Shown piece by piece: positions 45,235 to 56,892 of a stretch of 64,000 bases of DNA. The notes below the pieces were generated by a model that saw only the letters and a program-made list of their open reading frames with translations, did not search any database and was not told where the DNA came from. The stretch's first letter is position 1. Every line of letters begins with the position of its first letter. The stretch is from Rhodotorula mucilaginosa (lineage: Eukaryota > Basidiomycota > Microbotryomycetes > Sporidiobolales > Sporidiobolaceae). A program made the translations under genes and the position numbers. The stretch lies in the NCBI GenBank assembly GCA_034406715.1, contig CP137865.1, forward strand, positions 1,178,001-1,242,000, in the 5' to 3' direction.

Positions 45235-47239
45235 CTATGCTACAGGCGTCAACTCGATCGCGCTGTTTTCGAAAGATCATAAAGACGTCAGCTCGAAAGG
45301 TCGTGCCTGAGAGAAAGGGGGGGTTCTCGACGTACTTTTTAGTCGCTCCGAGGAGAGCCGTCAATTGGAGCTTTTCGCTACCGCCGGTGGACAAGCGATG
45401 CCTGTTTCACAGGAGCCGAGGGAGGAGTCGGCACATAGTCAGTCAGTCATGACAGATCAAAGGGAGGGTCGTCCCCCAAAAAACCGCCGCCGCCGATGAT
45501 GAACCGAGAAGCAGGCTTACTCGACCTGGGAGAGCTGATCGAGGAAGTAGACCCTCGTCGGGGCCGAAAAGGTCACCTCGGACGCAAACTCGTAGATCCC
45601 CTGAATGATGTCCTGCAACGCGAGACCCTTTTCGGCTTTCAGAGCCGAAACACCTGCGCACAAAAGAAAAGAAAGAAAAAGGAAAGGAGACCAAGGAGTC
45701 AGAGGTGCGCCGCCAGTTTTTTTCGCAGACCTCCCAAAGGTGTCATGAGCGGACTCACGTTGGTAAGCCACTTCGAAAGAGTCGTTCATCATCGTCTTCA
45801 TGATCTCTTCGATGTCGGCCGGTTCGGGGTTGCCCGTGCATTGGTACACTTCCGACTCGGTCGTCAGCTCGTACGCCGCGTGACATGCCTGGGTTTCGGA
45901 GTTCACGTCCAGGACGTCAGCACACAGAATTCGTAGCGGCTTTACGAGGAGCTGTCTGTCCACTTGATCGTTTTGCCCTGAAACCCACCTGAAGGACGTT
46001 CAAAGCCCGACGCATGTCACCACGCGAGAGCTTGAGCAGAGCACGGCGACCATCTTCCGACAAGTTGACCCTGCAATTGAACCCCGTGGTGATGTCAGCC
46101 GACGGGCTCACCACACAAGGGCAGGTGGGAGAGCGGAGCTGACTTTTCTTGCGAGATGACATGGTTGAGGCGCTTTTCGACTTCGATCTGCGGTAAAGGC
46201 GCGAAGCTAACCTCCACTCGGGGGTCAGCACAAGAAGAACGGTTCGCTAAGGATGCTCGGTCGGAACAGCCGAGCGAGAGTGACTCGACTCACCGGAAGC
46301 GAGTGCAACGAGATTGGATGGCGGGGATGATCTTGTTGACATAGTTGCAGATGATGCAGAAGCGGACGTTCTTGGTATATTGCTCGATGACTGCCGGAGG
46401 TCGCCTTTCGTCAGCGCGCCGGAAGGTAGACGGGTTGAGGCTGGAGAGACCCTTTACTCACCGCGACGAAGTGCCGACTGTGCGGCCGAGGTCATCATGT
46501 CGGCCTCGTCGAGAATGATCAGCTTGAAGCCCGCCCTGTAACAGGGAGGGTTGCGAGACACGTGAGCATGCTGTCGCCTAGACGGAACGGACCACAGTCA
46601 AACGACGCTGATGAGCTTACGTGCCGCCGCCTCCTTGCATCCTCGTGCTCGCAAAGTTTTTGATTTGTTCGCGGACGACGTCGATACCGCGATCGTCCGA
46701 GGCGTTGAGCTGTTCACCGTGTACCCACCCATCAGTCCCGATCTACCTGTGGCCCGCCGCGAGCGAGCGCGCACCTCGAGGCAGTTGTTCCTGAGCAAGG
46801 CTCCGGTCCCGTAGATTTTCCGCGCGACGGCGAGGATCGTCGAAGTTTTGCCGGTTCCGGGAGGTCCGTAAAAGAGCAAGTGCGGCACGCGGTTCTTCGA
46901 GATGAACTGGTCGACTGCGAGGAGATGGTGGACATCAGCGGCTTTTGAAAGAGGGAGGGAAGAGGCGGGGCGGGGGGAACTGACTGGTCGAGATGATGTC
47001 CTTGTGCGCAACGACGTCTTCGAGCGTCGCGGGACGGTACTTTTCCACCCACGGCAGGTTGTCTGGTGGCGGCGATGTGCGATTGTCAGAATGTGTTCGT
47101 CCTCGAAGAGGGTGGTTGGAGATGGGGACGCACCTGAGGTGATGAGGTCGGCGAGGCCGAGGTCACCGGCTTTCCCCTTGCCCTTGTCGACCTTTCCGTT
47201 GGCGTTCGAGTCGGCCATGACGATGTCGCCGTTCGACAT
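45235..47239 (-). CDS. RFC3: Replication factor C small subunit RFC3 (human RFC5 type), 361 aa
   Basis: Twelve exons: 47134-47239, 46985-47062, 46775-46914, 46621-46709, 46462-46535, 46294-46390, 46144-46206, 45989-46070, 45759-45888, 45521-45653, 45336-45401 and 45235-45262. Motifs in order: [17 protein letters not shown], Walker A GPPGTGKT (residues 78-85), [19 protein letters not shown], Walker [11 protein letters not shown], sensor region [25 protein letters not shown] (the RFC arginine finger), [14 protein letters not shown]. The C-terminal collar follows ([26 protein letters not shown]). It is an AAA+ subunit of the PCNA clamp loader and related checkpoint loaders in the nucleus. The last 28-nt exon is the least certain: an alternative acceptor near 45308 would change the final residues only. 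Confidence 0.94.
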
Positions 47240-47617
47240 GTTGAGAGAGCGAATCGAGTTTGAGCGAGCGCGGGTCGGGGATGAGCTTCTGTCAAGTCGT
47301 TTCGGGGTAAGGCGGAGCTGTTACAGGTAGCTAGAGAATGTCAGTTCCGAGTCGCTGTACGCGCTATGGCGTGTGTAGGGAGCAGCAGCCGTGGCACACG
47401 CACCGAGTTGAGTACCGGTCGACGGGGGCTCGCTTGACTGGGGCGGAGGAGCAGCGCTAATCACGTACAGTACCGAGTCGTTCCTAGCTTGCTCGTTCCA
47501 GTACAGCACAGTCCGGGGGGTCAAAGTCAAGGGACCCAACCGGGGCGCGAGTCGACGCGTGAAGGGGTCAACCTCTTCCCAACCTCTCCTCGCTGCGAGA
47601 GGACCCGCAAGAGGAGG
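47240..47617. other. Divergent promoter between RFC3 and the aminotransferase gene
   Basis: About 380 bp between the two start codons. No specific site could be assigned with confidence. Confidence 0.5.
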
Positions 47618-49200
47618 ATGCAGAGTGCAGCAGCGTACCCACTCAGCGCCCGCGTCCAAGCAAGCGCTGCGCCTCCCATCCCGCGCGCAGCCGAGTGGGC
47701 CACTCGCTATCGGCCGACTCGATCCGACTCCGACGACGGCGCGCTCATCAACCTCTCGCAGGGCGTGCCGGGCGCACCGCCTCCGCCAGAGATGCTCGAG
47801 AAACTCGCAGACGCTACCCGCGACCCGGCCACGACGGGGTACGGTCCACTCGCCGGCGACTCGTCGCTTCGGACTGCCGTCGCACAACATCTTGGCCAAC
47901 TATACGCTGTTCCGGATCATGACGACAAGGGGAGGCGCATCTCTGCTGAGAACGTGGCCATCACGGCAGGCTGCAACCTGGCAAGCACCTACCTCTCTCC
48001 TTGCTCTCCCGCCAATAACGCTCAAACTCATCCCCCTTGGCTTCTGCCTCCTTGCTTCTTTCTTTCTTGCTCTCTCACACGCCGCCATCAGGCTTTCTAC
48101 GCCACGATGCTCGCGCTCGCCGAACCGGGGGACGAAATCATCCTCCCGACTCCATGGTATTTCAACGCGCACATGACGATCCAACAACTCGGTCTCACTC
48201 CCGTCCCCCTCCCCTGCCCCGCCCCTTCGTTCCTCCCCTCTCCGGAAGACTGCGCGCGGTTGATCAACCCCCAAAAGACGAGGGCGATTGTCCTCGTCAC
48301 GCCCAACAACCCGACCGGGGCGATCTATCCGCCCGAACTGCTCCGCCAGTTTGCGAACCTGGCGCAAGAGCACAAGATAGCGCTCGTGCTCGACGAGACG
48401 TACCGCGACTTTGTCGCCGCCCCGCCTCACGACCTCTTTGCCGAGACCGACTGGCCCACATACCTCATCCACCTGTTCTCGTTCTCAAAGTGAGTCGGCC
48501 GATTCGCAGCCTTGCCCAGTCAGGTTTCGTGGGGAGCATTTTACACGCCCTGCGATGTCCGAGACTGAATCCGAGCCGAACTTCGTCGCCGACTTTGCCT
48601 GTTGAAAACAATGTCCACAGGAGCTACGCCATCCCCGGCCACCGCCTCGGCGGCCTCGTCGCCTCCCGCACCTTTCTCTCTCAAATCTCAAAACTCCTCG
48701 ACTGCATCCAGATCTGTCCCGCCCGACCGGCCCAACGCGCCGTCGAGTGGGCCATCACCGGACTCGCCGAGTGGCGCCGCGAGACGAGGGAGCAGTTGCA
48801 AGACCGGCAGAGGGTGTTTAGGGAGTTGTTGTTGGAGAAGGAGGTGGAGGGCTGGGAGGTCGCGACTGGGGGGGCTTACTTTGCCTATGTGGGGTTTTCT
48901 TTAATTCCGATTTCGTGCCGTTGCCGGGTGCTAGCCAAGCTGACTCCCCCTTAAATGCGCCGCACGACTAAACAGGTCCGACACCCCTTCAAAGGCGCCT
49001 CTTCCGAGCTCGTCTCGCAACGACTCGCCGAACAAGTCGGGATCGTCACCCTCCCCGGGACTTTCTTCTCGCCGCCGTTCGCCAATCCAGAGCAAGACGA
49101 TCGCTACATTCGGTTCTCGATTGCGAACGTCGACGAGGCGACGCTGAGGAAGGTCCCGGCGCGATTGGAAAAGTTGAACAAGTTGTGGCACGCTTTGTAG
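47618..49200 (+). CDS. PLP-dependent class I/II aminotransferase, 418 aa
   Basis: Four exons: 47618-47980, 48089-48489, 48621-48888 and 48976-49200. The sum is 419 codons. The fold-type I aminotransferase motifs are intact: LSQGVPGAPPPPEML, GYGPLAGDSSLRTAVAQHL, VAITAGCNLAFYATMLAL, PTPWYFNAHMTI, VTPNNPTGAIYP, LDETYRDF, and the cofactor-lysine segment FSFSKSYAIPGHRLGGL. The Schiff-base lysine is residue 255 and its codon is split by intron 2. The first intron must use a GC donor (GCAAGC at 47981), because no GT lies near the required junction. The enzyme probably transfers an amino group between an amino acid and a 2-oxo acid. The substrate is unknown, and a cysteine-conjugate lyase or kynurenine-type role is equally possible. 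Confidence 0.9.
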
Positions 49201-49456
49201 GGAAGGAATGACGGATATAAGGGAAGACAGGTGTTGTAGACAAATGGCGAGAGGAAACGCAGACTATGGATACATCAACAGGCACTAACCCAGGAAAGAA
49301 AGACAGATGCAAATTCTGTACTCCGGGATGAGAGGCAGAGAGAACGGTATGGACGCGCTCATCATATGTATAGAGTGGGGCGAGAGGACCATGTGGTCGA
49401 AAGCGAGATCGGACCAAGTCCAGAAAAGGCGGTGGCAGGCGAGTTGTTCTTCTTCT
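49201..49456. other. Convergent spacer
   Basis: About 255 bp between convergent stops, with no feature recognised. Confidence 0.5.
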
Positions 49457-50535
49457 TCAGGCCGAATAACCCGGCGGCGCTTCCCCTCCGTCTGGGGGCG
49501 CCCGCGTCGGCGCACTTGCACCAGCCGCACCGGTCGCCCGTGTCGCATTCAAGGCAGCCGCAGCAGACGCGAGCTGCAAGCGTTCGGCTTCTTCAGCCGC
49601 GCGGGCCGTCTCTGCTGCGGCGAGGTCGGCGGGCGAAGGTGCCGTCCGCGGGGGGACTAGAGCGGGCGGCGGCTGCGGCAGAGCGGACGGGGTTGGAGGG
49701 GGTGGAGAGGAAGAGGAGGAGGTGGTGGTGGAGGGGTCCGGTACGCCATTGGAGGCGGTGTAGGCGGCTGGCGATGGGTGAGGGAGGGACATCCCAAGAG
49801 TGAGAGAGCGTCAAACGAAATGTAGGGCTTCTCTCTTTGCCCTTCCCCCTTCGCCCTTGAAGAGGAGCCAGGAGCTTACGAAGTTGCTCGACGGGGGTAT
49901 CTCGACCGCGATTGTGGTGGTGCAGTTCTGCGCGGGCTTTGACCTCTTCGACGGCCGTGTAGAATTCGTACCCTCCGCCTTCTTTGAAGTACAATCGGAT
50001 GATGTGTGGGCCCTGGGGGGGAACGTGCGCCGGTCAGTGACCTCGAGTCTGTTGAAAGCAAAGTGGGGGCATCACGTACGGGCAGGTCGCCTGCGCCGTC
50101 GCCGTCTATGCAGAGAGCTTCGTAGTAGTTGGCGCCGAACCAGGGCTGGACGAGGTGGCCGTCGACGAAGTAGCGGAGCGGGATGGAGAGCGTCATGAGG
50201 GGCACCTTGTTGGGTGAGATGGCACCGGGTGCTATGCTCGCCTGTCCGAGGGCGAGACTGCCCGCTGCTGCCCCACTCGTCGGACCGATCGAGGCAGAGG
50301 CGGTGGCGGCCCCGGCGGCGACATAGACGATGCGCTTCTGCGAGACGTGCAAGGTCCCGTGATTTTGCTTGTACTCTTGTCCGCGTTTCGGTTGCACGCT
50401 GAAATCTGCGCCGGGTGGACGGGCAAAGAGCGAGATGGAGACGGTTTGCGTGCGAGATGAGAAGAGGAACTTTTCGCTGGGGAGGGGGACTGGATCGCCG
50501 GCGTGGGAGAGCATGACACAATTGAGGGCAGCCAT
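49457..50535 (-). CDS. WBP2-like GRAM-domain protein with C-terminal PPxY motif, 299 aa
   Basis: Three exons: 50080-50535, 49880-50012 and 49457-49767, totalling 300 codons. Residues 1 to about 195 form a GRAM/PH-like domain of the WBP2 type: MAALNCVMLSHAGDPVPLP, HGTLHVSQKRIVYVA, LMTLSIPLRYFVDGHLVQPW, FGANYYEAL, HIIRLYFKEGGGYEFY. The rest is Pro/Ala/Ser-rich and ends in APPGYSA, where PPGY is a class I WW-domain ligand (PPxY). WBP2 relatives act as adaptors that bring WW-domain proteins, such as Rsp5/Nedd4 ubiquitin ligases, to membranes or promoters. That role is an inference here. The 5' end lies about 115 bp from the divergent gene at 50651. Confidence 0.87.
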
Positions 50536-50650
50536 GTTGAGACTACTCTCTGGACTCTAGACGCAAGCGGGTGTGAGCGGGTGATGACGACCTTCCCAAG
50601 AGGCGGTGCACTCAGCTCTCGCTGGTCTACACTTGGACGTCGCCCGCACG

Positions 50651-53600
50651 ATGGCGACGAGAGCGCCGCACGAAGCGCAGACCGACTCGTGCACGTACGA
50701 GATCGACTTCCCTGCCCCGCACGACTCGGTCGCCGCGTTGTCCGACGTCTGCGCCCAAGTGCTCGCTTTCATCGGTTCACTCGCCAAAGACTACATCTGG
50801 CATAAGCAGCAGTTCCAGCTCGGACTCTCTCCAGAGCAGCCTGCGCAGCAGCACCGCTGGCTGACGGGCACGACCGACGTGACCGACGCCGTCGACGACG
50901 AGTGGTTCATCGTCTGGCTCTTGCGCAGAGTCACCAACGAATGGCACGACGCGGCAGTCCAGATCGAGGACGACGACGGAGAATTCTTGCTCATCGAAGC
51001 GGCCGACGCCTTGCCCAACTGGGTCACCCCGCAGAATGCCGCAAACAGGGTGCCCACTCCCGCTTCCCTTCCCTTCTGGACGAGCAAGGCCGCCGCTGAA
51101 ACTCTCCCTGCCGCATACAGGTCTGGATCTACCGCGGGAGGTTACACCTGATCCCACTCGAGCACAAATCCGCACTGCCGTTCACCGCCGCCGCCGACAA
51201 TTCCACCCTGAACCCTTCGTTTGACCCCGACGAGGACGGCTTTCTCGACCGCGCCACCGCACTCGAACTCGTCCGGAACGAAGCGGTCGACACCCTCGCG
51301 CCTCAGCAGGTCCAAGACGCAGTCTGGGCTCGCATCGATGGGTGCGTCCCTCCTGCCTTCCCTGTCAACTAGTTCCGGTGCCGCCGACCTTCGCTAACCT
51401 CCCCAATTTCGCTCCGCCCGCACAGCTACCCGGCCAAGATCCGCGAGCACCATCACAGCACTCTCGCCTACCTCCCTACAGGTGTCGCCCTCGCCCTGTC
51501 CGACTCGCCGAGCCTGATCGCAGAAGCTGTCGGGGCTTTCTACGAGCGCGAACCCGGCATGCTCAAGGTGCGCTTGCTTTCTCACATCCGTTTGTCCCCC
51601 CGGTGTTCCCGGGCAAAAAACTCATAGAACGCCATCACCCTGCAGGCTGTCAACACCATGTCCCGTTTCCCGCCCGCCGCTTCTTCCCCTTCCACTCCCG
51701 CCGACTCGATGTCGGAAGTCTCCACCGCCGTCGACGCCGCCACCTCCTCCTCTGCCTTGCCGAATCCCGTCCTCGTCCCAGTCCGCTTGACTCGCCCTCT
51801 CTACTCGCAACTCATCTTGCAGCGGTTCTATGCGCCAAAACCGTTCCTCAAGGCGGGGTGGTTCGAGGCCAAGAAGGGACGGGACGATGAGCGGAGACGG
51901 GAAGTCGGGATGAAGATTGTAAGCAGTGCCCACTGGAGATTCACCATGGCAAGTAGCGATCTTCAACTGATTGTACTCGTGTTTGCCATCTCCTCGGCAC
52001 CTGTCTACAGGCCTGCGGCTTTGAAATGCTCTACCAACTCACGGCGCCGAAAGTGCGACATCCGACAGACGATGCAGCCGGTACGACGACTTTCGATTCT
52101 TCTGACCCGCGATACCGCGCGTACCTCAAGACTTTGACGGAGAAGGGTTTCTTTGGCGAGGAGGTCGAGGGGAGCGAGACGTGGAAAGAGAAGGAGCACC
52201 TTGCGAGGGAAGGGTGGCTTCGCACAAAGGCAAACAGGTGCGGTCCTCTTCTACAGTCCGTGAGACTTTCACTTTGTTTCATACTGATTTGGACTTTTGG
52301 TGTGGATCGTGGCTTGCAGACCTACCCTTTCCTTCGCGCAACGTGTCGACGACGCCGTCGCCCGAGCCCGCGCCGGTCCTTCTCCCCCTCTCGCGAACCG
52401 CATCGCCGACCCTGCGTCCCTCTCCGCTGCCGACGCCGCCAAGCTTGAAGACTCGGAAGAGTGGCTCTCGCTCGACGAGCAAGGGTTGGAAGATATCTTG
52501 AGCGCGCGGTCGAGTCGGAAAACGGCGGGGGCTATGCTCGGGGATAGTGACCTCGAAGACTCGGACGATGATGATGACGATGATGAAGAAGAGGAGGAGG
52601 GTGGTGATGGTATGCAAGGAGTCGAGGGAGGTCGGACCGCACAGGAGAAGGCGGAGGAGAAAAAGGCGCGCAAGGCGGCGAAGCGGTTGGAGGCGATGGC
52701 GGGCAAGGTTCAGGACTTTGTCGAGGGGAGAGGGGCCGTCAGTGGTGCCCTCTTTGATGAGTACGTACTAGCATTCCGATTCCTTCCCTTGTCCTTGTCC
52801 TTGTCCTCGTGCGGACCTCGTTCATGGCGGCTAACAAAGCTTTCTGTCCTCTCAGCGAGCAAGATGGTGAAGAGGACGACTCGGACGACGAGGATACCGA
52901 CATGCCCGCGCTGAGCGCCGAGGAGCGGGCAGCGCGGATGGAGAAGCTCGTTGCTGCGCTTCCTGCCGAGCAATGGGGTCAGAAGCCAGAGGAGGTGACT
53001 CGGGCGGCCGAGGCCGGCGTCGCTGCTGCGACTGTACCGCCGCTCGAGACGACGGGCGACACCGATTCCGCAGTCTCGAAAAAACCTGCTCGGGAGCCAA
53101 AGTTGACCAGGAACGAGTACGAGGGCGCGTCCGACCTCGAGGACGAGTCGGACGACGAGGACGAGGCGATGATGCCGGAAGGGGAGGAAGGGCTCGGCGG
53201 ATCGGACGTCGAAGGGGAGGAGGGACCGAGCGTCGTGCATGAGGAGGACGTGCTCGACCTCGGAGAGGAGATGGACGAGTTCCTCAAGTTTGCGACAGAG
53301 ACGCTCGGGCTGAGCGAGAGTCAGTATGAAAAGATCCTGCAGGAGCGGCGCGACCGAGGTGGCGAGTTCTCCTTCTCCTCTCTGTTCGTATGCGTCGGCG
53401 TGATTCGACGGTCGCTGACAGTGGTTGAGCTCCAATCGGCACAGCTTTCGTCCCTGGACCGGCCAAGGAAAAGAAGGTCAACGTCATGCCGTCCGCATCT
53501 TCTTCTTCCAGCGCTGCCAACTCTAGGGCAAACAAGAAGGCGCACTTTGCGACGGACGAGCCGTCCCCCGCGGCAGCCACCGCAGCAGGGAACCCACCTC

Positions 53601-54064
53601 CGCCACGCGAACGACTCCGGAACCCAAACTTGACCGACTTTGATTCGCTGATGGAGCAGATGGAGAAGGAGCTCGCGCAGGCTCGGAAAGCTGGCGGCGG
53701 TGGCGACGCATCCAAGTCGACCTCGTCGTCGTCAGCGCCGACAGACTCGTCTGCTGGACCGGCGGGCTCGTCTCGACAGACTCGGGATCCGAACCGAATC
53801 GTGGTCGACTCGCTCTCCGACTCTGAGGACGACGACGACGCTGGACCGGACCCGAACGGAGACGACCTCTCTGCGATGGACGCCGAGTTGTCGCAACTGC
53901 TCAAGGGCCTGACCGGCGGCGGCGACGAAGGTCCGATGGACTACAACCTCGTCAAGAACTTCCTTGACAGTTTCCAGTCCCAGGGAGGCTTTGCAGGGCC
54001 GGCGGGCAACCTGGCGGGTCGACTCGGGTTCCCTCTGCCTCGGGATGCGCCGTCTTCAGAGTAG
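50651..54064 (+). CDS. Ecdysoneless/SGT1-family protein, 941 aa
   Basis: Eight exons: 50651-51049, 51121-51341, 51426-51567, 51646-51918, 52011-52237, 52320-52760, 52856-53358 and 53445-54064, totalling 942 codons. The N-terminal 450 residues match the ECD family well: DEWFIVWLLRRVTNEWHDAA, EDDDGEFLLIEAADALPNWV, NRVWIYRGRLHLIPL, GYPAKIREHHHSTLAYLP, AVGAFYEREPGMLKAV, MKIACGFEMLYQL. The C-terminal half is acidic and disordered, with Asp/Glu runs and a later conserved segment near GAFVPGPAKEKK. ECD proteins bind spliceosomal Prp8 and help U5 snRNP assembly; fungal relatives were first described as regulators of glycolytic genes. The protein is probably nuclear or cytosolic. It should not be confused with the Hsp90 co-chaperone also named SGT1. 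Confidence 0.92.
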
Positions 54065-54570
54065 ACCCTTCTTCCTTCTCTTTGCAACGCTAGAAACTGA
54101 GGACAGCTTTCGGCGAGCTGAAACCAACTCTCGCCATCGAGAGAAGGGACTAAGCGCTCCCGGACCTTCTGCCTAATCAGTCACTTTGGCTGTTTCTACG
54201 TCTGGTCTGCAAACAGTAGGAAAGCCACGCATTTGAGGCTGTGCGGAAGCGAACACGAGCGAAAGATCGAGGAGAGAACGTCTCTCGTCTCTTTCCCTCC
54301 CTCCATTCATCTCCGCCTTCGTCTACCGCGAGGGGAAGCGCTCCGCCCGCCTCCGTTGAGCCTTGTGCATCAGGTAGACGGTCCTCCGCCTCGAGCGCTG
54401 TCGGCCCGCCGCCTGCTCGCTCGTCGCGCGACGGCCCACCTCGAGTCGCCTCGGCGGTCCGTCCACATCCGAGGAAAGCCCTCGGACCGCGTCTTCCGCT
54501 GCAGCAAGACCTCGATACGGGTACTTTGAGAGATTCGCAACGAAGGAGCGGCACAGCCTTCCCCCCGATC
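54065..54570. other. Spacer upstream of the Cys-cluster protein gene
   Basis: About 500 bp between two plus-strand genes. It is CT-rich from 54285 to 54560, consistent with a promoter and 5' UTR. No other feature was seen. Confidence 0.5.
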
Positions 54571-55658
54571 ATGGAAGCGGAACCCGGCTTTGATGCGAAC
54601 GACGACGTTTGGCGCTGCGCCGCGCCGTGCTTCTTCGAGCTCTTCCGCGGCCAGTGCGACGGATGTGGAAAGATCTACGATCTCACGCCTGAGATGGAGG
54701 AACACGACCAAGAGGTGACTTTGCGAAGCATCGTGCAGCGGCGAGACTGCCCGGCTCTTTTTTTTTTTGCCCGAACTCCCTTTCGGCGGAGACTACAGAC
54801 ACTGTAACAGCATAGCTGACGAGTGCGCGGAACCCACAGCTTCTTCTGGAAGATTACCCCACGAACCTGGATCCGGCTGTCAGGTGGACGCGGCCGCCCT
54901 CTCCGTGGCTGACCAAAGAGGCCTGGCTCGATACCCACTGCCGCAAGTCTCCCCTCGGTTCCTCGGCGGACGACGGGCCCTTCCGGCAGTTCTTGTTCGA
55001 GCGCGGCGTCACGGAAGAGATGATGGATCGCTTCGACGTCGAGTGGTCTCCGGTTCACGGGCTCGTCGCCCGCCTCGACACCGAAACTGCCGCGGAATTC
55101 GCAGCCGGATTTGCCTTCGTCAAGCCCGACCGCAAGAGATCGCCGGGCCTCGAAGACTTGATCATGGACTCGGAACAGGACGGACCGCGTCTCTGGCGCG
55201 TCGCGCTCGGCGAAGCGATCGAACTCGGCGCGGGCGATCCGGACGGCGAAGTTTACCTCCATTGGCTCCTCGACGAGTCCATCTACCAGAAGGAGCGTTT
55301 CTATGCCGGTACCGGGACTGTTCGTGGACCTCACTACGTGACGACCTATTCCGAATCGATCCATGGCCTCGCCGAGTACTTTACGCGCCCTTGCCGCGGG
55401 CACGAATCCAAGGTCATGGACGGCGACGTGCTCAAGCTCAAGCTCGCGGACGGCAGTTTGGTCCCGCTGGTCCAACCGATGCCCTACGCGGAACTGAATT
55501 TGGGAGGCCTCCTGGTGCAGGAGGATGGGGATTACCTGCCGGGAGAGACCGATCGGACCGAGGTCGTTGTCGTCGGGTCTTCTTCTCCGCTTCCCGGCGC
55601 CGGAGGAGCAGCGGCCGCAGAGGCTGACGACGACGACGACCTCATGTGGGTTACCTGA
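54571..55658 (+). CDS. Protein of unknown function with N-terminal Cys cluster, 320 aa
   Basis: Two exons, 54571-54714 and 54840-55658, give 321 codons. The start is the ATG followed by MEAEPGFDANDDVWRC. The first 50 residues contain the cluster WRCAAPCFFELFRGQCDGCG, a C-x3-C then C-x2-C arrangement that suggests a small zinc site. I recall similar short clusters at the start of fungal proteins of unknown function, but cannot name this family. The middle (residues about 60-260) looks folded: EAWLDTHCRKSPLGSSADDG, FRQFLFERGVTEEMMDRFDV, RLWRVALGEAIEL, EVYLHWLLDESIYQKERFY. The end is acidic. No catalytic motif is visible. The acceptor at 54839 is the only one that keeps the downstream frame. Upstream at 54759-54768 is a T run inside the 125-nt intron. 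Confidence 0.78.
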
Positions 55659-55966
55659 GTGTAACGTCATGCACAAGGAGGAGTAGGTGCTTGACGCGGG
55701 GCGCGCAGGTTGACGGGGGGACGAGCTTGTGCGAGGCTTTGTTTTCCATATATGGCTTGCATGTAGCTTTCAAGTGCATTCAATTCGCTTTAGAGCGCAG
55801 CTTTAGAGCATAGTGTGGCCTCGCTCCCATCCGCTGCTCCGCCATGCCGAGTGTGAGGGCGGATGAGAATGAAACGGTGAGAAGGTCAAGCAGACTATTG
55901 CAACTCTTGAACGCATGGTCGAGTGGATTAAGCTGTTTCGCAGTAGGCCGGGAGAAGGTCTAACGA
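55659..55966. other. Convergent spacer
   Basis: About 310 bp between convergent stops, slightly AT-richer than the genes. A tRNA-like string near 55905-55945 was examined and rejected. Confidence 0.5.
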
Positions 55967-56892
55967 CTACAACCTGGATTTGAGCTGTGCGAGCTTCTCC
56001 TTGCTGGGGAAAGGCGCGCCGCCGACCGGATCTTGCTTGACGTGCGTCGCAAAGCAAACGAGCTTCCCCGTCTCTCTGCAAGACGAGAAGGTATAGAGCC
56101 GTCAGCTCCGGATGCACACTGAAGACTCATGCGAACAAAGGCTCCGTGCGCGGGAGAACATGCACACCATCGCCACAGTCGGAGCTGGCGGCGGGATCAA
56201 GGAGGGAACTCACTCGTTCACGATCCGAGTCTCTAGCAGACCGGTGACGCGACCTTGCTGCAATACTGAGGTGGTGATGGCGAGTTTTGTGCCGACCTGA
56301 AGGGATATCAACTGTGAGCATCACTCGCTCGGACGTCTCAGCCTCATAGGCTGGCTAGAAAAGCGGAACCGGAAAAGGCATGCAGTCCTCGGAGCAAGGA
56401 CTCACCGGAGCCGCCGAGATATAGTTGACGTTGAGGTTTGTCGATACACCGCTCGAGATCCACCGTTCGCCAGGACCACTCAGCGCCAGCAGCGACAAGG
56501 AAGAGCATTGATCAACGAGCCAGGCGAGGAACCCTCCGTGGGCGTTGCCGCGGATGTTGCAGCATGCGGGGGTAACCTCGAGATGGCATGTGATGGTGGC
56601 TTGAGCGGATCGGGTCGGTTTCTGCGGGTGGGACGGGTCAGTCAGCGGGCAGAGAAGAAGATCGCTCTCTTTCCCGGACCTGGGACCTCTCGCCCCCTGT
56701 CAGAGCGAAACGCACCGTGTCGTTCTCGCCGTCGAGCTCGATTCCAGACAGCTCAAGTTGTCCGAGTCTGATCTGAGCGGCAATGTCGCCTGCGAACGAC
56801 TGCTTGGCCATCCCGAGGACGAGCAGCGACTTCTGTCGCACAATCTCGTGGACTCGCTCCTGGTAGGCGGCGGAGGTGGATGTGGCCGTCAT
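55967..56892 (-). CDS. Hotdog-fold acyl-CoA thioesterase (4HBT/PaaI/ACOT13 type), 194 aa
   Basis: Four exons: 56716-56892, 56406-56621, 56214-56296 and 55967-56075, totalling 195 codons. The family signature is intact: NIRGNAHGGFLAWLVDQCSS (the N-x-x-G-x-x-HGG-x8-D pattern of the catalytic helix), then STNLNVNYISAAPVGTKLAI, GRVTGLLETRIV and GKLVCFATHVKQ. Such enzymes hydrolyse acyl-CoA or aryl-CoA thioesters and are usually homotetramers in the cytosol or mitochondria. No clear targeting signal is seen. The start ATG (56890-56892, minus strand) overlaps a plus-strand ATG within the tetranucleotide CATG. The divergent NDUFAF3-like gene starts at 57139, so the shared promoter region is about 245 bp if the downstream ATG is used. 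Confidence 0.9.

Noticed and set aside
55900-55950. tRNA-like string (atggtcgagtggattaagct) resembling a Ser/Leu tRNA D-arm
   Set aside because: No matching T-loop (GGTTCGANTCC type), acceptor stem or anticodon stem could be built; it lies in a 3' flank next to the thioesterase stop.
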